Source of the DNA: Gammaproteobacteria bacterium UBA5338
GTDB lineage: Bacteria > Pseudomonadota > Gammaproteobacteria > Pseudomonadales > UBA5862
Reading direction: 5' to 3'
DNA: 12,871 nt
Assembly: GCA_002408105.1 (NCBI GenBank)
Contig: DHQM01000047.1
Location: 1-12,871, forward strand
In this document: one piece after another, positions 6,536 to 12,871 of the stretch
How the letters are laid out: every line of letters starts with the position of its first letter
How positions within the stretch are numbered: the first letter of the stretch is position 1
Made by a program: the position numbers and the translations under genes
Notes under the pieces: generated by a model
Database searches by the model: none
Seen by the model: the letters and a program-made list of their open reading frames with translations, nothing else
What the model was told of the DNA's origin: nothing

Positions 6536-7885
6536 ATGGCGGCCATCCTGGGGCACCTTGCTCGGCCGGCTGTTTCGCGTGCCCACAATGGGCTGAGCCG
6601 GCAACGGCACAAGTTGGCGGTGCTGTTCATCCTGTCCTACGCGCTGGATTTTCGAGGGTCAGAAGGCGGATCCGCGGTTCAGTACCTGATGGCGGGTCTC
6701 AATACAACGGCGTTTCTGCTGCTGGCTGCAAGCCACAGCGTGACCCTCCCGCGCCGCGGATTCGTTGCCTTTGTACTCTGGAGTTGGTTGGCGTTTCTCG
6801 TTACCGGCAGTGTGGGGGCGGCCATCAGCGCGGTACCTCTCGGGCAATACATCCGCGTCGTTTATCCCTTCACGCTGTTCCTTGCAGGGTTTCTGACCGC
6901 CTTGTGGACAGCGAAAAGCTTGCGCGGGGCCGAAACCGTTGTCTCCGCGATGCTTGCCGCCGCAGTCGTTTCGCTCTTCTTTTCGCTTTGGTGGGGCTTC
7001 TCCTTCACCGGTAAGAGTACAGACACGATTCGCTATGAAATATTGAGCCCCCTCATCCCGCTGCTGGTTGTGGTGGCGGGGTACGACCTGCTCTTTGCAT
7101 GCAAACAGCAATTGCGGGCACTTGTCTTATTGAGCCTCGCTCTTGGCGTGATCGTTCTCTCGGTAACGAGAAGCCCTGTATTGGTGATCGGGTTCGTGAC
7201 CGGGGCTGTCCTGCTGGCAGCCTTGGCGAACAGCGTGCGTTCGGCGCGCTTCCCCCGCCCTCTATTACGGGCAATGATGTTGGGGGTCTCTGTGACCGTT
7301 GCAGGCCTCGCGCTTGTCTTATTGCTTTACCCGGAAGCCGCTGGACGATGGCAAAACCGGGCTCTTGATGCCACCAGAAATGTTACCTTCTGGACTAGGG
7401 TGGCGGCGGTGGTTGGACAGTTCCAAGCCCTGGCCGCGAACCCTTCAAGTTGGTTCGTCGGCCAAGGTTTTGGTGCAAGTTACCCTTGGCCGGTAGCCGA
7501 GTTCCCCTGGATACTCCCGTTCCTCGGTGAAGGGGCCGGTGAGCCAGTCTGGTTCCCTGGAGAGTTCATGTGGATGCCCTTCCTATTTTACGGAGGCGTC
7601 GTTTGCGGGCCTGTCGTCGCGATTGCGCTAGTCGTCGGTGTGGCACGGTCTTTTCGGGCGCTTAAGTTGCTCCTGGCGGTGCAGGCTTGGCGCATTTCTG
7701 AGGCGCGCCCGGCCTGGATCGGTGCAATGGGCTACCTGGCATTTGTCGGGGCAGGTTTTACCGCGAATCCATTCATATCTAGACTTCCAGCGCTTTTCAT
7801 GGGGCTGTGCCTCGGCTTGGCTTTGGCGCAGCCTGTGGCGGTGTCCCGTTCCGGTGTTTTTATCAACACCATGACGAAACGTTGA
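6536..7885 (+). CDS. Wzy-type O-antigen/polysaccharide polymerase (O-antigen ligase-like membrane protein)
   Basis: A 449-aa integral membrane protein with roughly ten hydrophobic helices. It carries a large extracytoplasmic loop containing 'NVTFWTRVAAVVGQFQALAANPS', then 'FVGQGFGASYPW' (307-318) and 'PGEFMWMPFLFYGGVVCGPV'. The G.GFG block followed by a helix after an acidic/aromatic residue is typical of the Wzy/WaaL superfamily, where the loop binds the lipid-linked glycan. In this context (Wzx, Wzz-like, glycosyltransferases) polymerase is more likely than ligase. The start at 6536 is 4 nt after the upstream stop and has no clear Shine-Dalgarno, so coupled translation with the glycosyltransferase is likely. 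Wzy proteins vary greatly in sequence, so the call rests on topology, the loop motif and neighbours. Confidence 0.85.
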   Translation: MAAILGHLARPAVSRAHNGLSRQRHKLAVLFILSYALDFRGSEGGSAVQYLMAGLNTTAFLLLAASHSVTLPRRGFVAFVLWSWLAFLVTGSVGAAISAVPLGQYIRVVYPFTLFLAGFLTALWTAKSLRGAETVVSAMLAAAVVSLFFSLWWGFSFTGKSTDTIRYEILSPLIPLLVVVAGYDLLFACKQQLRALVLLSLALGVIVLSVTRSPVLVIGFVTGAVLLAALANSVRSARFPRPLLRAMMLGVSVTVAGLALVLLLYPEAAGRWQNRALDATRNVTFWTRVAAVVGQFQALAANPSSWFVGQGFGASYPWPVAEFPWILPFLGEGAGEPVWFPGEFMWMPFLFYGGVVCGPVVAIALVVGVARSFRALKLLLAVQAWRISEARPAWIGAMGYLAFVGAGFTANPFISRLPALFMGLCLGLALAQPVAVSRSGVFINTMTKR

Positions 7886-7926
7886 GGCCGATACGTGCCC
7901 ACGGCCCTTGCCTGGTTTTGGTGACG

Positions 7927-9150
7927 ATGAAAGGCAAAGGACCCGACCATCCGTTCTCCCGATTGAGTGCTGAATCCCGCCCAACACTGGACGTGGCGTT
8001 GTTCGTCGGGGATACGGACGATGCAATCACCGTCAGGCGCCGTGCATCGCTGCTAAAAGCCGACTGCAGCGTCACCGTTTTCGGGTTCGCTCGAGACCGG
8101 TACCGAGTCGAAGGAGCGCGACACGAGTCAACGGTGCCGCTGGGTACCATCGCGGATCGGCAGTACGTTTCGCGCATTGTCAAGTTGTGCCGCGCGCTGG
8201 TCTTGGTTGTCAGAAATAAAAGGATATTTCGAGCCGCTGATCGCTTGTATGCGCGAAATTTAGACATGGCATTGTTGGCGCTGGCAGCACGTTTCTTGTT
8301 GCGAACCAATGCCCCGCTTACCTATGAAGTCCTCGACATTGCACCAATACTGCAGGGCTCCGGGATTAAGAGCAGGGTGGCGCGTTCTTTGGAGCAGTAT
8401 GTGCTAAACGCCTGCGATGAGTTGGTGGTGAGTTCGCCAGGATTTCTGAAGGGCTATTTTTCCGCAGTGCAAAGCTACTCGGGGCGATGCTGGCTGATAG
8501 AAAATAAGCTGTCTCCGCATCAGGTTGAGGGCCACGAGAGGAGTCGTAGCGAATCGGCAATCAAAAAACCGGTGTCTCAACCCTGGCGGCTCGGGTGGTT
8601 TGGAACCTTGAGGTCCGAAGAAAGCCTCCGAACGCTTGTTAGCGCAGCGGAGCTGCTTGCAGGCGAATTGCTGGTGGATATTTGGGGTATCTTTAAAGCG
8701 ATCCCGCGTGATCGTGCCATTGAGATCATAAATGAATCGATGTATGTGAATTACCATGGCGCCTATGCGGCGGCGACTGATTTGCCTAATTTGTATGGCA
8801 GCGTTGATTTCATGTGGTGCGGTGATGTTGGCACGATCAACGAGTTCAATGACCGGCTGTTGTTGCCCAATCGGTTGTATGAGGCCGCCTATTTTGCTGT
8901 GCCGTTAATCGCCGTTCGCGGAAACGAAACAGCATGTCGAATCGACGAGTGGAAATTGGGTTGGGTCTTGGCCGACGCGTCCGCTGAATCGATCGTTTCC
9001 TTTTTTAAAAGCCTAAATGACAGTGACTACTCAACCAAAGTGGACCAGATACTGGCGCATCCTGAGCAAAGGTTCGTAGGATCCAATGATATCGATGCGC
9101 TGGTGCGCGGTTGGGATAGTGATCTCATTCGATTGTCGAGTAAGCCTTAG
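7927..9150 (+). CDS. Glycosyltransferase (GT-B fold, GT4-like), second
   Basis: A 407-aa predicted transferase from the ATG at 7927 (GTG at 7921 is an alternative; the frame is open back into the polymerase gene). The N-terminal half shows Rossmann-like strands ('TLDVALFVGDTDDAITVRR') and 'YEVLDIAPILQGSG', seen in a group of glycosyltransferases annotated from polysaccharide clusters. The C-terminal donor half starts with 'LGWFGTLRSEESL' (222-234) and ends with 'NRLYEAAYFAVPLIA' (315-329), where Glu319 occupies the position of the nucleotide-sugar-binding glutamate of GT4. No membrane segment is evident, so it acts at the cytoplasmic face. A and T content rises through the 3' half toward the sulfotransferase genes. 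Sugar specificity is unknown. Confidence 0.85.
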   Translation: MKGKGPDHPFSRLSAESRPTLDVALFVGDTDDAITVRRRASLLKADCSVTVFGFARDRYRVEGARHESTVPLGTIADRQYVSRIVKLCRALVLVVRNKRIFRAADRLYARNLDMALLALAARFLLRTNAPLTYEVLDIAPILQGSGIKSRVARSLEQYVLNACDELVVSSPGFLKGYFSAVQSYSGRCWLIENKLSPHQVEGHERSRSESAIKKPVSQPWRLGWFGTLRSEESLRTLVSAAELLAGELLVDIWGIFKAIPRDRAIEIINESMYVNYHGAYAAATDLPNLYGSVDFMWCGDVGTINEFNDRLLLPNRLYEAAYFAVPLIAVRGNETACRIDEWKLGWVLADASAESIVSFFKSLNDSDYSTKVDQILAHPEQRFVGSNDIDALVRGWDSDLIRLSSKP

Positions 9151-9189
9151 TAATTTATTTCTCGGGACGCGTGAGAGTATATCGCGCAT

Positions 9190-9196
9190 AAGGTGG
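9190..9196 (+). promoter_or_regulatory. Shine-Dalgarno AAGGTGG that sets the first sulfotransferase start
   Basis: AAGGTGG lies 6 nt before the ATG at 9203, an optimal spacing. It supports 9203 rather than the upstream in-frame ATG at 9086, which would overlap the glycosyltransferase by 65 bp. Confidence 0.7.
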
Positions 9197-9202
9197 CGGT
9201 CT

Positions 9203-10180
9203 ATGGATGTTCATATCAAGTTGGCGTTAAAAAAATGTGTCTGGAAGTTGTTCAACCACCACCGAAAAGGGCAAGCTCAGTCAATCGGTCTATTTGGAAG
9301 TCGCAGATCTGGTACCACGCTTCTCGCGCAGGCTCTCGGGAAAGCTTCAGCGATGAAAATAGTCGATCAGCCACTCTCAATTTTCACAGCAGATTTGGTG
9401 CAGAAAAGATACATTCCTCTATACGCTGGGGGCTATATTTATGACCCCGATAATGATGAGTTGGAATGTCTGCGTGACTACTTTCGAAAGATTGAAGCTG
9501 GGATTCTTCATGTGGCAGAGCCATGGCGAGTTTGGGAGCGTGACTACCATTTCTTAACAAACCGAATTCTCTATAAGTTTACCGATGCGCACGCGCTGGT
9601 TCATGAGTTGGAAAAAATCATACCACTCAAAACGCTGGTGCTTTTTAGGCATCCCGTCCCTCAATCTTTGTCTTGCATCAGGCGCGGGTGGGCTCCGCGG
9701 CAAGGTAAATTTTTTGAGCAGGATGCTTTGTTGGAAAAATTTTTTGATCGAGGGTCGATTCTTTTTATAAAGGACATGGCAAAGAAGGGAAGTTGTTTTC
9801 AAAGACACTTGCTGACGTGGTTTGTGGAGAATGCTCCACTGTTTAAGGTTTGTATGAATGAGCAGTATGCATGCGTCACATATGAAGATCTAATAAAGAG
9901 CCCTGAATTTACATTGCGGAGAATATGTAATAATTTCAACCTGGATTATTCGGAATCCATGGCTAAACAGCTCTTTACAGTTTCGCGATCATCAACATAC
10001 AAAAAAAGCGGATCTGAAATATCACGTTATATAAAAGACGGCAGTGCGGGCGCAATATTGACTGACTGGTGTGACAAATTAACACCCAATGAAGAACGCG
10101 AAGTATTCGATATCTTCGATGCACTTCACAACCCAGTCTACGTATGGAATAAGCCGATGCCGAAAAGGGTCAATGTGTGA
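9203..10180 (+). CDS. Sulfotransferase (carbohydrate/lipid-type, PAPS-dependent)
   Basis: A 325-aa predicted sulfotransferase. The 5'-phosphosulfate-binding loop is 'GSRRSGTTLL' (32-41) directly after the first strand 'SIGLF'. The 3'-phosphate-binding element is 'LVLFRHPVPQSLSC' (145-158), with Arg149 and Ser156 in the usual R-x(6-8)-S arrangement. These two blocks, in this order and spacing, are the signature of PAPS-dependent sulfotransferases. Location inside a Wzx/Wzy locus suggests the acceptor is a glycan or its lipid-linked intermediate. The start at 9203 is supported by a strong Shine-Dalgarno. The gene is much more AT-rich than the export genes (21 of 60 G+C at 9901-9960 against 38 of 60 at 1261-1320), a sign of recent acquisition. 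Position sulfated and acceptor sugar are unknown. Confidence 0.87.
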   Translation: MDVHIKLALKKCVWKLFNHHRKGQAQSIGLFGSRRSGTTLLAQALGKASAMKIVDQPLSIFTADLVQKRYIPLYAGGYIYDPDNDELECLRDYFRKIEAGILHVAEPWRVWERDYHFLTNRILYKFTDAHALVHELEKIIPLKTLVLFRHPVPQSLSCIRRGWAPRQGKFFEQDALLEKFFDRGSILFIKDMAKKGSCFQRHLLTWFVENAPLFKVCMNEQYACVTYEDLIKSPEFTLRRICNNFNLDYSESMAKQLFTVSRSSTYKKSGSEISRYIKDGSAGAILTDWCDKLTPNEEREVFDIFDALHNPVYVWNKPMPKRVNV

Positions 10181-10241
10181 GAACCAATCGGGCGAAGTCA
10201 ATTCTTTGGTGGGATTGATCGGCATTGCGTTGGTGAAATGA

Positions 10242-11120
10242 ATGGTTGATGATGTGCTGCCGAATTTCCTGTTTATCGGGCCTGACAAAGCTGGATCAAC
10301 GTGGCTTCATCAGGCGCTGGGCCGGCATCCGCAGGTTTGTTTATCAACGGCCAAGGAATTGTTTTTTTTTGACCAATTTTACGAGCGTGGCTGGGAATGG
10401 TACAAGGCGTATTTTACGCAATGTGGTCAGCAGTGCAAGGTGATCGGAGAGATATCTCATGACTACCTTTTTTCTTCACTGGCATGCGATCGAATCGCTC
10501 GTGATCTCCCCTCGGTGAAGCTGATGGTTTGCTTGCGTGAACCCGTTCAACGGGCATTCTCCGCTTATCTTTATATGGTCAAGCAAGGCCGGGTGGCTTC
10601 AGATTTCGGAACTGCGTTATATGAAATGGACGAATTAGTCGACCACGCGCGATACGCATCTCACTTGCGCAAATATTTGGATGCTTTCGGCCGAGACCGG
10701 GTTCATGTGGCGATATTTGACGACCTTGAGGAGTCTCCGCAGTTATTTTTCGATGACCTGTGTGATTTTTTATCGATTGATCGGCATCGCTTGGCCGCGG
10801 AATTTGAAGGAAAGGTCAACTCTGCAACAAGGCCAAGATTTTTTTATATTGCAGGGCTTGCCCGGAAAGTGGGGTGGCTGGTGCGTCGCTGGGGAATGCC
10901 GGGATTGGTAGGGTCCGTAAAAAATTCAGCTTGGGTTAATCGGATTCTGTATCAAGAGTATGGCCGAGATTCCAAACCCGAAATTTCCGATGAAGCCCGG
11001 AAGTACATACGTGATCAGCTCATGTCCGAAGTCCAGGACCTTGATACCATGGTTGGTACGGATTTGTGTGCTCGCTGGGGCTATCCTAAGCGTGCGGACA
11101 GCACATCAGCCCAACTGTGA
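10242..11120 (+). CDS. Sulfotransferase, second and of a different subfamily
   Basis: A 292-aa predicted PAPS-dependent sulfotransferase of the heparan-sulfate/NDST-like or Sulfotransfer_1 group. 'FLFIGPDKAGSTWLHQAL' (9-26) holds the 5'-phosphosulfate loop, with Lys16 in the catalytic position. 'KELFFFD' follows, as in carbohydrate sulfotransferases. 'LMVCLREPVQRAFSAYLY' (94-111) holds the 3'-phosphate motif with Arg99 and Ser107. The late block 'NSATRPRFFYIAGLARK' matches the substrate-side region of the family. A GGTG motif at 10232-10235 lies 6 nt before the ATG. It shares only the PAPS motifs with the previous gene, so the pair is not a recent duplication. The two probably sulfate different positions or sugars of one polymer, which is inference. 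Confidence 0.9.
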   Translation: MVDDVLPNFLFIGPDKAGSTWLHQALGRHPQVCLSTAKELFFFDQFYERGWEWYKAYFTQCGQQCKVIGEISHDYLFSSLACDRIARDLPSVKLMVCLREPVQRAFSAYLYMVKQGRVASDFGTALYEMDELVDHARYASHLRKYLDAFGRDRVHVAIFDDLEESPQLFFDDLCDFLSIDRHRLAAEFEGKVNSATRPRFFYIAGLARKVGWLVRRWGMPGLVGSVKNSAWVNRILYQEYGRDSKPEISDEARKYIRDQLMSEVQDLDTMVGTDLCARWGYPKRADSTSAQL

Positions 11121-11224
11121 TTGGCGCTGTGCTGGCGTGTCTACAGGATCAATATGAGTAACACCAGCGGGGAAGCACGGGATGGCGAAACATTCTGGGT
11201 ACGCCAGCCCCAGGCAAGGCGGAC
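11121..11224. other. Spacer before the broken FkbM gene, with a 26-aa ORF
   Basis: About 100 bp with no recognisable gene. An ATG at 11154 preceded by CAGGA (11144-11148, 5-nt spacing) opens a 26-aa ORF (11154-11234) that overlaps the inferred GTG start of the FkbM gene in another frame. It could be a leader, a remnant of the true N-terminus shifted out of frame, or chance. No terminator is seen here. Confidence 0.3.
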
Positions 11225-11959
11225 GTGGCGGTGATCGCTGAGCTCGCCAAAAAGGCTCGCAAACTGGTGGGTGTTCTGACCGAGTAGCGCTGGAGCCTGG
11301 CGCTATGGCACCATCGCGTCGCAGCCGGCATCGAGCATCTTGGTGTCCTGCGCAACCTGCTCGGGCGGGTTGGCACCATTGTAGACATCGGCGCCAACCG
11401 CGGGCAGTTTGCGCTCGCCGCTCGGTGCTGTTATCCCGAGGCACAGATCGTCTCGTTCGAGCCCCTGCCAGGGCCAGCGGCGGTTTGGAGAGCAGTGTTC
11501 GCAGGTGACGGACGCGCGGAGTTGGTCGAGGCGGCGGTAGGCCCCGAATCGGGGGAGGCAGAAATCCACCTGTCCGCGCGGGACGATTCCTCTTCGCTCT
11601 TACCCATTACGGAGCGGCAGAGTTCGCTGTTTCCCGGTACGGGGAAAGCAGGCACGGCGACGATTCGCGTGGTCCGTCTGGATGATGTCCTGCCCTCCAG
11701 CTTTGAGACGCCGGCGCTGCTCAAACTGGACGTTCAGGGTTTCGAGCTGCAGGCGCTCGCCGGCTGTGAAGAGGCGTTGGCGCGCTTTGACTGGGTGTAT
11801 GTGGAATGCTCCTTTGTGGAGTTGTACGCCGGCCAGTCGTTCGCCGATGAAGTGATTGACTGGCTGCACGATCGGGGCATGCGGTTGGCGGGCGTTTACA
11901 ACATGGCCTGCGACCGCGAAGGACGGGCGGTACAGGCGGATTTTTTGTTCGGGCGGTGA
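11225..11959 (+). pseudogene. FkbM-family methyltransferase (third), interrupted by in-frame amber codon
   Basis: Read through, the frame encodes a full FkbM methyltransferase of about 243 aa: an N-terminal helix 'VIAELAKKARKLVGVLTE', then TAG (11285-11287), then 'RWSLALWHHRVAAGIEHL'. After that come SAM motif I 'TIVDIGANRGQF', 'SFEPLPGPAAVW', 'SSSLLPITERQSSLFPGT', 'ALLKLDVQGFELQAL', and 'VYVECSFVELYAGQSFADEV' near the C-terminus. Between the amber and the GTG at 11495 there is no in-frame ATG, GTG or TTG (only CTG, such as 11297), and starting at 11495 would delete the SAM site. Residues on both sides of the TAG look like one continuous FkbM N-terminus, so a single CAG-to-TAG-type change is the simple explanation. 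The start is inferred as GTG 11225, 5 nt after AAGG (11216-11219). Alternatives are a CTG start, readthrough or a sequence error. Confidence 0.72.
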
Positions 11960-11964
11960 AAGCG

Positions 11965-12051
11965 TGGATTGCTTCGTCGGCTGTGCCTCCTCGCAATGAC
12001 GGGGAGTGGACGTCATCGCGAGGCGCGCAGCGCCGTGGCGAGCACGCTACC
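11965..12051. repeat. Imperfect palindromic dispersed-type repeat
   Basis: The left arm (11965-12001) runs from TGGATTGCTTCGTCGG to CTCGCAATGACG. The right arm (12011-12051) begins CGTCATCGCGAGGCGCGCAG and mirrors it with increasing mismatches outward; the loop is GGGAGTGGA (12002-12010). The form GGATTGCTTCGTCG...CGCAATGACG is, from memory, a repeat found in many copies in several proteobacterial genomes, usually intergenic. It sits exactly between the third FkbM gene and the toxin-antitoxin pair. The right arm is the more degenerate one. Confidence 0.7.
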
Positions 12052-12081
12052 ATCACACGCGAAAGTTGCTGCGGAACTTTT

Positions 12082-12372
12082 ATGAAGCCATCTGACGCCT
12101 TGGCCATCAACCGCGCCGCGATCCGCCGCGTCATCGAATCGCACCACGCCCGCGACGCGCGGGTGTTCGGCTCGGTGTTGCGCCGCCAGGACACGGATGG
12201 CAGCGACCTTGACATCCTCATCGACCCCACGCCGAAAACAACGCTGATGGACATCGGGGCGATCCGCCACGAACTCTCGATGCTGCTTGGCGTACCGGTG
12301 GACGTCCTGACCCCCAATGCATTGCCGGATCCGTTCCGGGCGCAAGTGCTTGCAGAAGCACGCCCGCTATGA
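12082..12372 (+). CDS. MntA-type nucleotidyltransferase antitoxin
   Basis: A 96-aa minimal nucleotidyltransferase (MNT). The active site GS-x10-DxD is intact: Gly30-Ser31, then Asp42-Leu43-Asp44, with Asp74 in 'GVPVDVLT' as the third carboxylate. Proteins of this type act as antitoxins by adding AMP units to the tyrosine of their HepT partner. The ATG at 12082 is chosen because upstream in-frame codons run through the palindromic repeat and encode its typical translation ('WIASSAVPPRNDG'), not a conserved domain. A weak Shine-Dalgarno-like CGGA lies at 12072-12075. Its stop overlaps the HepT start (ATGA, 12369-12372), the usual coupled arrangement. With HepT broken, this copy may be an orphan. 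Confidence 0.85.
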   Translation: MKPSDALAINRAAIRRVIESHHARDARVFGSVLRRQDTDGSDLDILIDPTPKTTLMDIGAIRHELSMLLGVPVDVLTPNALPDPFRAQVLAEARPL

Positions 12373-12756
12373 ACCGCGCTCACCGGCGCCTTGATGACGA
12401 CTTGGGCCACATCCTCGAAGCGATCGAGCGTATCGACCGCTACACCGAGGGGCTGGACGAGCGGGCGTTCCGGAACAATCGACTGGTGCGGGACGCTGTG
12501 ATCCGCAACTTCGAGATCATCGGCGAGGCGAGCAAAACAACATCGAGAAGCACTACCCATTGACTTTGCGGCAGCACATCCCGACTTACCCCTCTCGTTT
12601 GCCTACCAGATGCGCAACGCTATTGCGCACGGCTACTTCAAGGTGGACCACGAAATCGTTTGGAGGACGATCCACCGTGACCTGGCGGAGCTGTCTGGCC
12701 AGGTGTCCCACTTGGCGGATCAGCGCCTGATCGATGATGACGGACACGCGCCGTGA
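12369..12756 (+). pseudogene. HepT-type RNase toxin, frameshifted twice
   Basis: The first frame (12369-12563) encodes a HepT N-terminus 'MNRAHRRLDDDLGHILEAIE' through 'NRLVRDAVIRNFEIIGEASK', then hits a stop. The expected continuation is present in other frames: 'NIEKHYP' from 12539, then from 12562 'DFAAAHPDLPLSFAYQ' and 'MRNAIAHGYFKVDHEIVW', ending at TGA 12754-12756. The catalytic RX4HXY motif (R-NAIA-H-G-Y) is intact but out of frame with the start. The two shifts lie near 12534-12539 (A-rich AGCAAAACAAC) and 12560-12562. Each behaves as a loss of one base or gain of two. True decay, or sequence error at these points, are both possible. An intact HepT would be a HEPN ribonuclease of about 130 aa. 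Confidence 0.85.
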
Positions 12757-12837
12757 ATACCGGTGCCATCCGACATCGCTTCACGCCAACGGAACGCCGC
12801 GCGACGCCCATTCTTGGATGTTTGGTGAAGGTTTGAA
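12757..12837. other. Short intergenic stretch before the WcaI-like gene
   Basis: No gene, clear terminator or promoter is visible. It ends with the Shine-Dalgarno GAAGG (12827-12831) placed 6 nt before the TTG at 12838. Confidence 0.5.
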
Positions 12838-12871
12838 TTGAAGATACTTATCCACGGCATCAATTTCGCGC
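12838..12871 (+). CDS. Start of a probable WcaI-like glycosyltransferase (3' end outside the window)
   Basis: Eleven codons are visible: with TTG read as Met, the protein begins MKILIHGINFA. This closely matches the N-terminus of WcaI-type colanic acid/exopolysaccharide GT4 glycosyltransferases, which start 'MKIL.YGINY.PE' and continue into a glycine-rich acceptor loop. The TTG is the only possible start because an in-frame TGA lies at 12826-12828, and GAAGG sits at ideal spacing. The family call rests on 11 residues only. Confidence 0.55.
   Translation, partial: MKILIHGINFA

Noticed and set aside
5800..6630. 276-aa antisense ORF across the glycosyltransferase
   Set aside because: Shadow of a gene with clear GT4 motifs; composition and lack of domains argue against it.
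11533..11540. GGCGGTAG, the core of an ops/RfaH recruitment site
   Set aside because: It lies deep inside the FkbM coding frame, lacks the rest of the ops consensus and is not in a leader region.
11956..12081. N-terminal extension of the MntA gene
   Set aside because: These codons are the repeat itself; the conserved protein starts at the ATG at 12082.
11721..12560. 279-aa antisense ORF across FkbM no. 3, the repeat and MntA/HepT
   Set aside because: It crosses several well-recognised + strand features and contains the reverse translation of the palindromic repeat.

Overview
The window is a stretch of a Wzx/Wzy-type surface polysaccharide locus (capsule, exopolysaccharide or O-antigen-like) from a GC-rich Gram-negative bacterium. 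The outer-membrane SLBB export protein, the Wzz-like co-polymerase, the codon use and the gene families fit a beta- or gammaproteobacterium. The species cannot be named from the sequence. All supported genes are on the + strand.

Layout: 1-1864 is an export and chain-length module, with the 3' part of an SLBB polysaccharide export protein followed by a Wzz-like protein without a kinase domain. A gap of about 230 bp then carries two strong inverted repeats. 2099-3582 holds two FkbM-family methyltransferases of different subtypes. 3624-7885 is the assembly core: Wzx-type flippase, a possible 68-aa small ORF, a GT4-like glycosyltransferase and a Wzy-type polymerase. 7927-9150 is a second glycosyltransferase. 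9203-11120 encodes two unrelated sulfotransferases, the first in visibly AT-rich DNA. 11225-11959 is a third FkbM methyltransferase interrupted by an in-frame amber codon. 11965-12051 is a dispersed-type imperfect palindrome. 12082-12756 is a MntA/HepT-type toxin-antitoxin pair whose HepT reading frame is broken. At 12838 a glycosyltransferase resembling WcaI starts from TTG and leaves the window, so polysaccharide genes resume after the TA pair.

How the genes fit together (inference): the glycosyltransferases build a lipid-linked repeat unit, which is methylated by FkbM enzymes and sulfated by the two sulfotransferases. Wzx flips it, Wzy polymerises it, the Wzz-like protein sets chain length, and the SLBB protein exports it. 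The notable prediction is a sulfated, O-methylated bacterial glycan. No initiating phosphoglycosyltransferase, tyrosine kinase or PAPS-synthesis gene lies in the window. The right-hand third shows decay (amber in FkbM no. 3, double frameshift in HepT) and mosaic base composition, as expected of a recombining polysaccharide locus.
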